NCBI GenBank assembly: GCA_023700885.1
Contig: JAMPYA010000027.1
Span: 1-16,723, forward strand
Length of the DNA: 16,723 bases
DNA from: Flavobacteriaceae bacterium
GTDB lineage: Bacteria; Bacteroidota; Bacteroidia; Flavobacteriales; Flavobacteriaceae
Reading direction: 5' to 3'
How positions within the stretch are numbered: position 1 is the stretch's first letter; each line of letters begins with the position of its first letter. The notes beneath the pieces are model-generated. The model did no database searches and had not been told where the DNA came from. It worked only from the letters and a program-made list of their open reading frames with translations. The position numbers and the translations under genes were made by a program. This document shows, piece after piece, positions 1-6,696 of the stretch.

Positions 1-513
1 ATCAGAAAAGCAACAGTTGCTGATGCAGAAATAGTGGCCACCTTGGCTCAAATTACTTTTGATGAAACTTTTGGTCATCATTTTAGAGATAGAAATGATT
101 TAATTAATTATTTCGACACTACTTTTTCGGTGTTAAAAATCCGCTCAAGTATTGAAAAAGAAAACAATGTTTTTTGGCTGGCTTTTGTAAATGAATTACC
201 TATTGGTTATGCTAAACTCAAAAAATATTCACCTATTTCTGAAGTTGATGATGCTAATTGTGCTCAGTTGCAAAAAATATATCTTAGAAAAGATTATTTA
301 AATAAACAAATAGGAGCGCCACTTCAACAAGCTATGTTTGATGAAACTTTAAAATTAGGTAAGAAAACCATTTGGTTATCTGTTTTAAAAACCAATTTCA
401 GAGCCTTAAAATTTTATAAAAAACACGGTTTTGAAGCAGTTGGAGAACATTTGTTTTCGGTAGGAAAAGAAATTTTTGATTTTCATATTTTAGTAAAATC
501 ATTTGAGTATTGA
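1..513 (+). CDS. GNAT-family N-acetyltransferase (5' end cut by window)
   Basis: Probable acetyl-CoA-dependent N-acetyltransferase of the GNAT superfamily; the substrate cannot be read from the sequence. The frame is open from base 1 and the first visible residues (IRKATVADAEIVATLAQ) are a typical GNAT N-terminus, so I treat the gene as running in from the left. The in-frame GTG at 34 is not a convincing start because it would remove the first beta strand. In the second half, QLQKIYLRKDYLNKQIGAPL resembles the strand and acetyl-CoA pyrophosphate loop of motif A, with KQIGAPL in place of the usual R/QxxGxG/A. NFRALKFYKKHGF is the motif B region with the conserved Tyr-Lys-x-x-Gly-Phe. About 170 residues are visible, a normal length for a single-domain GNAT. 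The stop codon lies inside a tandem heptanucleotide repeat. The family is confident and the substrate unknown. Confidence 0.85.
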   Translation: MRKATVADAEIVATLAQITFDETFGHHFRDRNDLINYFDTTFSVLKIRSSIEKENNVFWLAFVNELPIGYAKLKKYSPISEVDDANCAQLQKIYLRKDYLNKQIGAPLQQAMFDETLKLGKKTIWLSVLKTNFRALKFYKKHGFEAVGEHLFSVGKEIFDFHILVKSFEY

Positions 514-538
514 GTATTGAGATGTGAGTATTGAGATT
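504..538. repeat. Tandem heptanucleotide repeat, five copies
   Basis: Five consecutive 7-base units are visible: TGAGTAT, TGAGTAT, TGAGATG, TGAGTAT, TGAGATT. The first two copies contain the last codons and the stop codon of the acetyltransferase gene, so the repeat begins inside the coding sequence and continues into the intergenic space. Function unknown. Imperfect copies argue against recent slippage. Confidence 0.8.
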
Positions 539-562
539 GACAGATTACATCAATTGTTTTCT

Positions 563-580
563 AAGACAATAGTCTTTTAT
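563..580 (+). terminator. Weak candidate terminator after the acetyltransferase gene
   Basis: AAGAC (563-567) and GTCTT (572-576) form a 5-bp stem with an AATA loop, followed by a T-rich tract. The stem is short, so this is only a candidate for ending the upstream transcript before tex. Confidence 0.25.
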
Positions 581-635
581 CTTTTATATATGTTCTTACG
601 TCTGGTTAACAATTGATTTAATTTAGCAAAAAAAT

Positions 636-2759
636 ATGCAACAAATTTCCTTTATCCATAAAAACACGGCATTGCCGCAACGCAGTATTGAAAATACAGT
701 TCAATTGTTAAATGACGATTGTACCATTCCTTTTATTTCACGATACCGCAAGGAGTTAACAGGCAATTTAGACGAAGTTCAAATTGCTGATATTCAGAAA
801 TATAAAAAGTTATTTGATGATTTAGAAGCACGTAAAATCAGCATTTTAAAATCGATGGAAGAGCAACAAGTTTTAACAGATGAGTTGCAACAAAAAATCA
901 CGAATTGTGATAATTTAACCGATTTAGAAGATATTTATCTTCCCTATAAGAAAAAGCGGAAAACCAAAGCTGATACTGCCCGAGAAAATGGTTTAGAACC
1001 TTTGGCTAAAATAATCATGGCTCAAAATACGAATGATATTGAGTTTGTTGCATCAAAATACCTTAATGATAAAGTTGCTAATGAAGATGAAGCATTAGAG
1101 GGGGCACGTCATATTATTGCTGAGTGGATAAATGAACATTTAGGAGTTAGAAATAGACTTAGAAATTTGTTTGCCAGAAAATCGACTATTACCTCTAAGG
1201 TTATCAAAGCAAAATTATCTGATGAATCTGCTCAAAAATATGCAGATTATTTCGATTGGTCTGAAGCATTACATCGTTGTCCATCTCACCGATTGTTAGC
1301 AATGTTAAGAGCAGCGCAAGAAAAAATAGTTAAGATTGATATTACAATAGAATCAGAAGAAGCCATTCAATACATTCATGAAAAATTTATTAAAGCAAAT
1401 AATGAGTGTTCAAATCAAATAAAAATGACTGCGGATGATGCTTTTAAAAGATTATTAGCTCCTGCACTTTCTAATGAGGCATTAAATAATGCGAAAGAAA
1501 AAGCCGATGAAACGGCCATAAAAGTTTTTGCTAATAATTTACGTCAATTGTTGTTGAGTCCGCCTTTGGGCGAGAAAACTATTTTGGCTATTGATCCCGG
1601 ATTTAGATCTGGATGTAAAGTAGTTTGTTTAAATCGTCAAGGCGATTTGTTGCACAACGAAACCATCTATCCGCATCCGCCTCAAAATGAATCAGCTATG
1701 GCAATGAAAAAGATTAATTCATTGGTAGAAGCCTATAAAATTGAAGCAATTGCTATTGGTAACGGAACCGCATCAAGAGAAACAGAACAATTAATTAAAC
1801 GTATGCGATTTACTACTGATGTACAAGTTTTTGTGGTAAATGAGGCAGGAGCTTCTGTATATTCGGCCTCAAAAATGGCTCGTGATGAATTTCCAAATTA
1901 CGATGTTACCGTTAGAGGTTCGGTATCTATTGGGCGCAGATTGGCAGATCCGCTAGCAGAGTTGGTTAAAATTGACCCAAAATCTATCGGGGTTGGACAA
2001 TACCAACACGATGTAAATCAAACTAAATTACAAGATGAATTGGATTTGGTATTGATGAGTTGCGTCAATGCTGTTGGTGTAAATATCAATACCGCAAGTA
2101 AACCATTATTGAGTTCTGTTTCCGGAATTGGTGAAAAATTGGCTTCAACTATTATTGAATACAGATCTGAAAATGGTGCATTTAAATCGAGAAATGAGAT
2201 TAAAAAAGTTAAACGATTAGGCGAAAAAGCTTTTGAACAAGGTGCCGCATTTTTGCGTATTGTAGGTGCTGAAAATCCGTTAGATAATTCTGCGGTTCAT
2301 CCAGAAAGTTATGGAATTGTTGCTAAAATGGCCAAAGATTTAAAAGTAAAAGTAGCTGATTTAATTGGCAATAAAGAATTGTTATCTACCATCCAACTTA
2401 AAAATTATTGTACTGATTCAGTCGGAATTCCAACATTGACAGATATTATAAAAGAATTGGAAAAACCGGGATTAGATCCGCGTAAAAAAACCAAAATATT
2501 TGAGTTTGACCCAACAATATCCACCATTAAAGATTTAAAAATTGGTCAAATTTTACCCGGAATTATTAATAATATTACCAATTTTGGGTGTTTTGTAGAT
2601 ATCGGAATCAAAGAAAGCGGATTGGTGCATATTTCTCAGGTAAGCAATCAATTTGTGAGCGATATCAACCAAGTAGTGCAGTTACAACAGCACGTGCGCG
2701 TAAAAATTTTGGAAGTTGATATTGATAGGAAACGCATTCAGTTGAGTATGAGTTTTTAA
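636..2759 (+). CDS. tex: Tex-family RNA-binding transcription accessory protein
   Basis: Cytoplasmic nucleic-acid-binding protein of the Tex/YhgF family (homologue of eukaryotic Spt6), thought to act in transcription and RNA metabolism. The 707 residues show the full family architecture: a helical Tex N-terminal region (about 1-200, including LEDIYLPYKKKRKTKADTAR near 100), a central helical part, and a YqgF/RNase H-like fold beginning near 315 with AIDPGFRSGCK (Asp about 320) and AIGNGTASRETEQ. A helix-hairpin-helix region follows at about 486-545 (NTASKPLLSSVSGIGEKLA), then a C-terminal S1 RNA-binding domain at about 637-706 (GQILPGIINNITNFGCFVDIG). The length is normal for the family. The ATG at 636 gives the expected N-terminus. 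The gene stands alone and converges with ssb across a strong terminator. No clear promoter or ribosome-binding site is visible upstream. Confidence 0.96.
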   Translation: MQQISFIHKNTALPQRSIENTVQLLNDDCTIPFISRYRKELTGNLDEVQIADIQKYKKLFDDLEARKISILKSMEEQQVLTDELQQKITNCDNLTDLEDIYLPYKKKRKTKADTARENGLEPLAKIIMAQNTNDIEFVASKYLNDKVANEDEALEGARHIIAEWINEHLGVRNRLRNLFARKSTITSKVIKAKLSDESAQKYADYFDWSEALHRCPSHRLLAMLRAAQEKIVKIDITIESEEAIQYIHEKFIKANNECSNQIKMTADDAFKRLLAPALSNEALNNAKEKADETAIKVFANNLRQLLLSPPLGEKTILAIDPGFRSGCKVVCLNRQGDLLHNETIYPHPPQNESAMAMKKINSLVEAYKIEAIAIGNGTASRETEQLIKRMRFTTDVQVFVVNEAGASVYSASKMARDEFPNYDVTVRGSVSIGRRLADPLAELVKIDPKSIGVGQYQHDVNQTKLQDELDLVLMSCVNAVGVNINTASKPLLSSVSGIGEKLASTIIEYRSENGAFKSRNEIKKVKRLGEKAFEQGAAFLRIVGAENPLDNSAVHPESYGIVAKMAKDLKVKVADLIGNKELLSTIQLKNYCTDSVGIPTLTDIIKELEKPGLDPRKKTKIFEFDPTISTIKDLKIGQILPGIINNITNFGCFVDIGIKESGLVHISQVSNQFVSDINQVVQLQQHVRVKILEVDIDRKRIQLSMSF

Positions 2760-2760
2760 T

Positions 2761-2799
2761 AAAAAAAAGCTGTTTGAATTTTATCAAACAGCTTTTTTT
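2761..2799. terminator. Bidirectional intrinsic terminator between tex and ssb
   Basis: A 10-bp perfect stem AGCTGTTTGA (2768-2777) / TCAAACAGCT (2784-2793) with a 6-nt loop is flanked by an A-run (2761-2767) and a T-run (2794-2799). It therefore works as a hairpin-plus-U-tract on either strand. It starts just after the tex stop and lies just beyond the ssb stop of the opposite strand, as expected for a terminator shared by convergent genes. Confidence 0.9.
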
Positions 2800-2815
2800 A
2801 ATTGATTTGGTTGGA

Positions 2816-3151
2816 TTATTTCCCGCCTAACATCAATAATTCTTGTACCACTATTTCGGTAACATAACGTTTATTTCCTTCTTTGTCGTCATAAGAACGA
2901 GACGTTAATTTGCCTTCTACAACCACTTCTTTTCCTTTTTTAAGGTATTTTTCAACGATTTCTGCAGTTTTATTCCACGCTACTAAATTGTGCCATTGGG
3001 TATCATCTACTTTTTCACCTTTATCATTTTTATAGGATTCATTTGTAGCGATCGTAAATTTCGCGATTTTTTTACCTGATTCTAAATTGATGATTTCAGG
3101 ATCATTTCCTAAATGACCGATTAACTGAACTTTGTTTCTTAAATTACTCAT
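2816..3151 (-). CDS. ssb: Single-stranded DNA-binding protein, short form without acidic tail
   Basis: Binds single-stranded DNA through an OB fold, in replication, recombination and repair. The 111 residues open with MSNLRNKVQLIGHLGNDPEI, the typical first OB strand. They continue through TIATNESYKNDKGEKVDDTQWHN and VVEGKLTSRSYDDKEGNKRY, so the OB fold is complete. The protein then stops at QELLMLGGK. The flexible linker and acidic C-terminal tip (DDDIPF-like), which recruits partner proteins in canonical SSBs, are absent. Many Bacteroidota carry more than one ssb, so this is probably an accessory paralogue; whether a tailed copy exists elsewhere cannot be seen here. It converges with tex and is divergent from the zinc-ribbon gene. 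No confident promoter was found. Confidence 0.94.
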   Translation of the reverse strand: MSNLRNKVQLIGHLGNDPEIINLESGKKIAKFTIATNESYKNDKGEKVDDTQWHNLVAWNKTAEIVEKYLKKGKEVVVEGKLTSRSYDDKEGNKRYVTEIVVQELLMLGGK

Positions 3152-3245
3152 AACATTCGATTTTTTTGGTTAAACATTAATTTTGATTGAACGAGACAAA
3201 GAAATAACAGATTCAGAAAAAGATTCGGTTGTAAAGCATTTACTT

Positions 3246-3275
3246 CCGTTTGTAGTCGTTTGTAAACGGTTTTTT
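3246..3275. promoter_or_regulatory. Inverted repeat with T-run in the ssb upstream region
   Basis: CCGTTT (3246-3251) pairs with AAACGG (3264-3269), and six T residues follow (3270-3275), so on the plus strand it looks like a small terminator. A tighter dyad is nested in it: CGTTT-GT-AAACG (3257-3268). CGTTTGTA also occurs twice at a 10-bp spacing (3247-3254 and 3257-3264), which suits protein binding on one DNA face. It lies about 95 bp upstream of the ssb start. It could be an operator or a terminator of an unseen plus-strand transcript; the sequence does not decide. Confidence 0.35.
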
Positions 3276-3282
3276 ATGTTAA

Positions 3283-3353
3283 AAGTTTCAAGTTTAATGT
3301 TTGGATGTTAAACTTTACAACTTTTCAATCTTTTAATCTTTCAATCTTTTAAT
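3283..3353. repeat. Degenerate 7- and 8-nt tandem repeats in the ssb / zinc-ribbon intergenic region
   Basis: From 3283 the sequence reads as decayed heptads AAGTTTC, AAGTTTA, ATGTTTG, GATGTTA, AACTTTA. From 3313 it reads as units of about eight: CTTTACAA, CTTTTCAAT, CTTTTAAT, CTTTCAAT, CTTTTAAT. An 8-bp perfect inverted repeat AAGTTTAA (3290-3297) / TTAAACTT (3308-3315) overlaps the heptads. Together with the dyad at 3246-3275, this fills most of the 252-bp gap between ssb and the next gene. Function unknown. Confidence 0.65.
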
Positions 3354-3378
3354 TTTATTACTTTATACAATAAAATAG

Positions 3379-3386
3379 TATATTTG
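3379..3386 (+). promoter_or_regulatory. Bacteroidota -7 promoter element for the zinc-ribbon gene
   Basis: TATATTTG matches the TAnnTTTG -7 consensus of the Bacteroidota primary sigma factor exactly. It lies 17 bp upstream of the ATG at 3404, which would give a very short leader. A good -33 TTTG is not visible at the usual spacing. Confidence 0.45.
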
Positions 3387-3403
3387 ATAAAAATCAAACA
3401 GCT

Positions 3404-3760
3404 ATGAATCAAGAAACTAATCAATGTTTAGACTGTGGAGAGTCCATAAAAGGACGAACCGATAAAAAGTTTTGTTCTGATTATTGCCGAAATGCCTATC
3501 ACAATAAATCAAATAAAGATGCGACTAACCTTATTAGAAATACCAATAATTGGTTGAAGAAAAATCATCGAATTTTAACCGAACTCAATAAAACAGGAAA
3601 AACCAAGATAAACAGAAGTAAACTGTTACAACTTGGTTTTGATTTTAATTATTTTACCTCAATGTATGTAACAAAAACAGAAAATGTTTATTTCTATTGT
3701 TACGACCAAGGCTATTTAGAATTGGAAAACGACTATTATTTGCTGATTAAAAGAGCGTAA
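3404..3760 (+). CDS. Small zinc-ribbon protein (DUF2116-like), function unknown
   Basis: A 118-residue protein of unknown function. The N-terminus carries four cysteines arranged as a treble-clef or zinc-ribbon site: CLDC at residues 9-12 and CSDYC at 24-28. The intervening KGRTDKKF resembles the short Zn-ribbon family annotated as DUF2116. Residues 30-60 are basic and Asn/Lys-rich. The remainder (TKINRSKLLQLGFDFNYFT ... YLELENDYYLLIKRA) looks like a compact alpha/beta domain with many aromatics. There is no signal peptide or membrane segment, so it is probably cytoplasmic. Zinc binding together with the basic stretch is compatible with nucleic-acid or ribosome binding, but that is inference. 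Its stop codon directly abuts the stop codon of the convergent CBS gene. A -7 element lies upstream at 3379. Confidence 0.85.
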   Translation: MNQETNQCLDCGESIKGRTDKKFCSDYCRNAYHNKSNKDATNLIRNTNNWLKKNHRILTELNKTGKTKINRSKLLQLGFDFNYFTSMYVTKTENVYFYCYDQGYLELENDYYLLIKRA

Positions 3761-4219
3761 TTACCACTTTTGATTCTTCATTTTTAAAACCGCATCCAAT
3801 ACATCTCGTTGACTAATTTGCCCGATAAGTTTACCTTGTTTCATTACCGGAAACCGTCTAATATGAGTATTTAAAAACTGGTCTGCCGCCTCAAAAACAG
3901 TTAAATAAGCATCAATAGTTTTTACTTCTTTAATCATGTAATCTTTAACTTTAATATCAGTCATCGGTAAATTGTAATATTGACTTTGAGATATTTGTTT
4001 TAAACAATCTCCTTCAGAGATGATGCCAACCAATTCTCCGTGATCATCAACAACAGGTCCGCCAGAAATTTTGTTTTTTATCAATAATTCCATTACGTCT
4101 AATACAGATTGTTCTGGTTTAAATGTAATTAATTTTTCAGCCATGTGATGTTTTACTAGAATTTTAGATTTTTCTACTTCACTATCTGCTCTTTGTCCTT
4201 GAAAACTTTTAACTGCCAT
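3761..4219 (-). CDS. Two-CBS-domain protein
   Basis: A stand-alone CBS-pair protein. Such modules bind adenosine nucleotides and act as energy or nucleotide sensors for partner proteins, but no partner is evident here. After an N-terminal extension of about 25 residues (MAVKSFQGQRADSEVEKSK), the first CBS repeat covers about 27-85 (HHMAEKLITFKPEQSVLDV ... SGGPVVDDHGELVGIISEGD). The second covers about 95-150 (VKDYMIKEVKTIDAYLTVF ... RRFPVMKQGKLIGQISQRDV). Both contain the usual G-x-[IV]-[ST]-x-x-D ending. The ATG at 4219 is preferred over the internal Met at about 26 because the SFQG-type extension is, as I recall, common in flavobacterial members. The protein has 152 residues, no membrane segment and no fused catalytic domain. 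It is convergent with the zinc-ribbon gene, with no room for a separate terminator. Confidence 0.9.
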   Translation of the reverse strand: MAVKSFQGQRADSEVEKSKILVKHHMAEKLITFKPEQSVLDVMELLIKNKISGGPVVDDHGELVGIISEGDCLKQISQSQYYNLPMTDIKVKDYMIKEVKTIDAYLTVFEAADQFLNTHIRRFPVMKQGKLIGQISQRDVLDAVLKMKNQKW

Positions 4220-4377
4220 ATGTGTTGGTTTTTGTGATCCTAAATATAATGAAAAAGGATTAAAAAATTAAATAGAAAATAAACAGATTTAAAAAAAATG
4301 ATATCAATTAAATTAAATGTCATTATTGAAAGAAAAAAAAGACTAATTTTAAATGACCCTAATGATAAAAAAATGAT
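4220..4377. promoter_or_regulatory. Divergent intergenic region with weak promoter candidates
   Basis: This is a very A-rich spacer between the CBS gene (minus) and the M28 peptidase gene (plus). Near-matches to TAnnTTTG are TATATTTA on the minus strand (4248-4241, 21 bp before the CBS start) and TAATTTTA on the plus strand (4344-4351, with a TTG at 4326-4328). Each has one mismatch, so the promoters are tentative. Confidence 0.25.
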
Positions 4378-6696
4378 ATGAAATCAAAAAATTATTCATT
4401 ATTAATTACTTATATCATCATTATTGCTACCGTATTTTGGAGTATTTATTCCCTGCTTCCAAGAAATATTACAACTTTAGACATTCCTATTGAAAAATTT
4501 TCTACAGAAAGAGCTCTTGTTCACGTAAAAGAAATTTCTAAAAAACCACATTTTGTAGGTGCTGAAGCTCATGAAGAAGTTCGAAATTATATTGTTTCTG
4601 AATTACAAAAGTTAGGTTTAGATGTAGAAATTCAACAGCAAGTGGCAACAAATAATAAATGGCGTGCTTCTGCAACATTACATAATATTTTAGCAAGAAT
4701 TCCTGGAGAAAATAATTCTGAAGCTTTAATGTTATTAAGTCACTATGATTCTAGTCCACATGCATCTTTGGGAGCAAGTGATGCCGGGAGTGGTGTAGCT
4801 GCTATAATTGAAGGAGTTAGAGCTTTTTTATCGACAAATAAAAAACCGAAGAATGACATTATTATACTTATTTCTGATGGTGAAGAGTTAGGCTTATTAG
4901 GTGCAAAAGCCTTTGTTAAATATCATCCATGGGCTAAATATGTGAAGTTAGTATTAAATTTTGAAGCAAGAGGAAGCGGAGGCCCGAGTTATATGTTGTT
5001 AGAAACCAATCAAGGGAATAAAAAATTTATAGAAGCTTTTGCGAATGCAAATGCGCCATATCCCGTTTCAAACTCAATTGCTTACAGTATTTATAAATCG
5101 CTTCCAAATGATACAGATTTAACTGTTTTTAGAGAAGATGCTAATATTGATGGATATAATTTTGCCTTTATTGATGATCATTTTGATTATCATACAGCAC
5201 AAGATTCTTATGAAAGGTTAGACAAAAATACACTTGAACATCAAGGAACATATTTAATGGCTACCTTAAATTATTTTTCACAAGAATCCATTTCCGATTT
5301 GAAAAGCGATGAAGATTATATCTTTTTTAATATCTCACCATTTGGTTTGATTTATTATCCAACTTCATGGATTTTTCCAATGCTTTTAATTGCTTTTATG
5401 TTTTTTGGAGTTCTTTTATTTTACGGATTTAAGCAGGATAAATTAACTGTAAAAAATATATTAAAAGGATTTTTACCTTTATTACTATCACTTATTTCTG
5501 TAGGTTTATTTTCTTTTTTTGGATGGAAATTTATAAAAATACTCTATCCGCAATATGGAGATATGATTAATAAATTTACCTATAACGGAGTTTTCTATAT
5601 TATTGCATTTTCTTTATTTTCAGTAGTTGGTTTTCTAATAATCTATCAAAAATTTTCCAAGAAAAATTCATTAGAAAACTTAATGATTGCTCCGTTAATT
5701 TTTTGGTTATTTATTTCACTTGCGGTTCCATTTAAAATAATTGGAGCAAGTTATATGGTAATTCCGTTATTATTTGTACTCATAAGCTTCGGATTCATAT
5801 TATTTAATAAAAAGATAAAAACACCAATATGGTGGCATTCCCTTTTAGCATTTCCTTTAATGATGCTTTTTATACCTTTTGTATATATGCTTCCAGTAGC
5901 TTTAGGCTTAGAAATGTTAGTTGCAAGTTCTATTTTGTTAGTTTTAATTTTAGTTTTAATGTTGCCCATTTTTTATCAAAATGATTATAAATTAAAAATA
6001 ATATTGTTAGTTGCTGGCATCTTATTCCTCTTCAAAGCTCATATAGATTCGGGGTATAATTCAGATCAAAGAAAACCAAATAGTCTTATTTATATCATGA
6101 ATATTGAAGAAAATAAAGCGTCATGGCTTAGTTTTGATAAAAAATTAGATGAGTTTACAAAACAATACTTAAGTGAGGAACATCCTAACAATGAAAATAA
6201 AATATTCTTTAAAAGCAAATTTGATACCTCAATAAACTATCAACTTGAAACTAAATTATTAGATTTGTCAACACCAACAATTACGGTTTTAAGTGATTCT
6301 GTTTTTAATTACCAACGATACCTCAAAATCCTTTTTCAAAGTAATCGAAAAGCCAACAAAATGGAAATGATAGCTTTAAATCCTTTACGCGTATTTTCTA
6401 TCAAAATTAATGGTGATGAAGAAAAAAGTAATTCTGATGAGCCTCTTTTTAAAGTTTCTAAAAATCGTCAAGTAATGAGTTACTATTTTCATAAAAGTGA
6501 GCCATTAGAAATTACTTTAATAGTGTCTTCTTTTGAAGAATTTGATGTAAATATTTATGAAACAAAATTTGATTTATTAAATAATGACTTAATTAAAACC
6601 AGTCCAAGAACCAATATAATGATGCCTAAACCTTATGTTACAAGTGATGCTACAATAATAGTTAAACGTATAAATTTCCCCACTTATGAAAAGTAA
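4378..6696 (+). CDS. Multi-pass membrane M28-family metallopeptidase
   Basis: Predicted zinc-dependent exopeptidase (peptidase family M28) anchored in the inner membrane, with its catalytic domain likely periplasmic. The 772 residues show an N-terminal membrane segment (about 8-27) and then the M28 catalytic domain (about 40-300). All expected metal and catalytic positions are present: His122 in LSHYDS, Asp135 in SDAGSG, the Glu169-Glu170 pair in SDGEELG, Glu196 in NFEARG and His272 in YHTAQD. From about 326 to 556 there are roughly eight or nine hydrophobic segments, and a soluble C-terminal domain of about 200 residues follows. This catalytic-plus-polytopic layout recalls Fxna-like ER peptidases and their bacterial relatives. 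The substrate is unknown. The final codons overlap the start of the DUF2891 lipoprotein gene by 11 bp, so the two are almost certainly co-transcribed and translationally coupled. Confidence 0.92.
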   Translation: MKSKNYSLLITYIIIIATVFWSIYSLLPRNITTLDIPIEKFSTERALVHVKEISKKPHFVGAEAHEEVRNYIVSELQKLGLDVEIQQQVATNNKWRASATLHNILARIPGENNSEALMLLSHYDSSPHASLGASDAGSGVAAIIEGVRAFLSTNKKPKNDIIILISDGEELGLLGAKAFVKYHPWAKYVKLVLNFEARGSGGPSYMLLETNQGNKKFIEAFANANAPYPVSNSIAYSIYKSLPNDTDLTVFREDANIDGYNFAFIDDHFDYHTAQDSYERLDKNTLEHQGTYLMATLNYFSQESISDLKSDEDYIFFNISPFGLIYYPTSWIFPMLLIAFMFFGVLLFYGFKQDKLTVKNILKGFLPLLLSLISVGLFSFFGWKFIKILYPQYGDMINKFTYNGVFYIIAFSLFSVVGFLIIYQKFSKKNSLENLMIAPLIFWLFISLAVPFKIIGASYMVIPLLFVLISFGFILFNKKIKTPIWWHSLLAFPLMMLFIPFVYMLPVALGLEMLVASSILLVLILVLMLPIFYQNDYKLKIILLVAGILFLFKAHIDSGYNSDQRKPNSLIYIMNIEENKASWLSFDKKLDEFTKQYLSEEHPNNENKIFFKSKFDTSINYQLETKLLDLSTPTITVLSDSVFNYQRYLKILFQSNRKANKMEMIALNPLRVFSIKINGDEEKSNSDEPLFKVSKNRQVMSYYFHKSEPLEITLIVSSFEEFDVNIYETKFDLLNNDLIKTSPRTNIMMPKPYVTSDATIIVKRINFPTYEK

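Noticed and set aside
34..36. GTG as start of the acetyltransferase
   Set aside because: In-frame residues from base 1 already look like a GNAT N-terminus, so the gene begins upstream of the window.
3392..3402. ATCAAACAGCT repeated before the zinc-ribbon ATG and in the tex-ssb terminator (2783-2793)
   Set aside because: An 11-bp match between a terminator arm and a leader; no second arm here and likely coincidence in AT-rich DNA.
4299..4306. TGATATCA palindrome upstream of the M28 gene
   Set aside because: An 8-bp palindrome in A-rich sequence with no extension; expected by chance.
5751..5969. Open frame of 72 codons on the minus strand
   Set aside because: Lies wholly inside the membrane domain of the M28 peptidase gene and is Lys/Asn/Ile-rich with no family resemblance; it is the shadow of hydrophobic codons.
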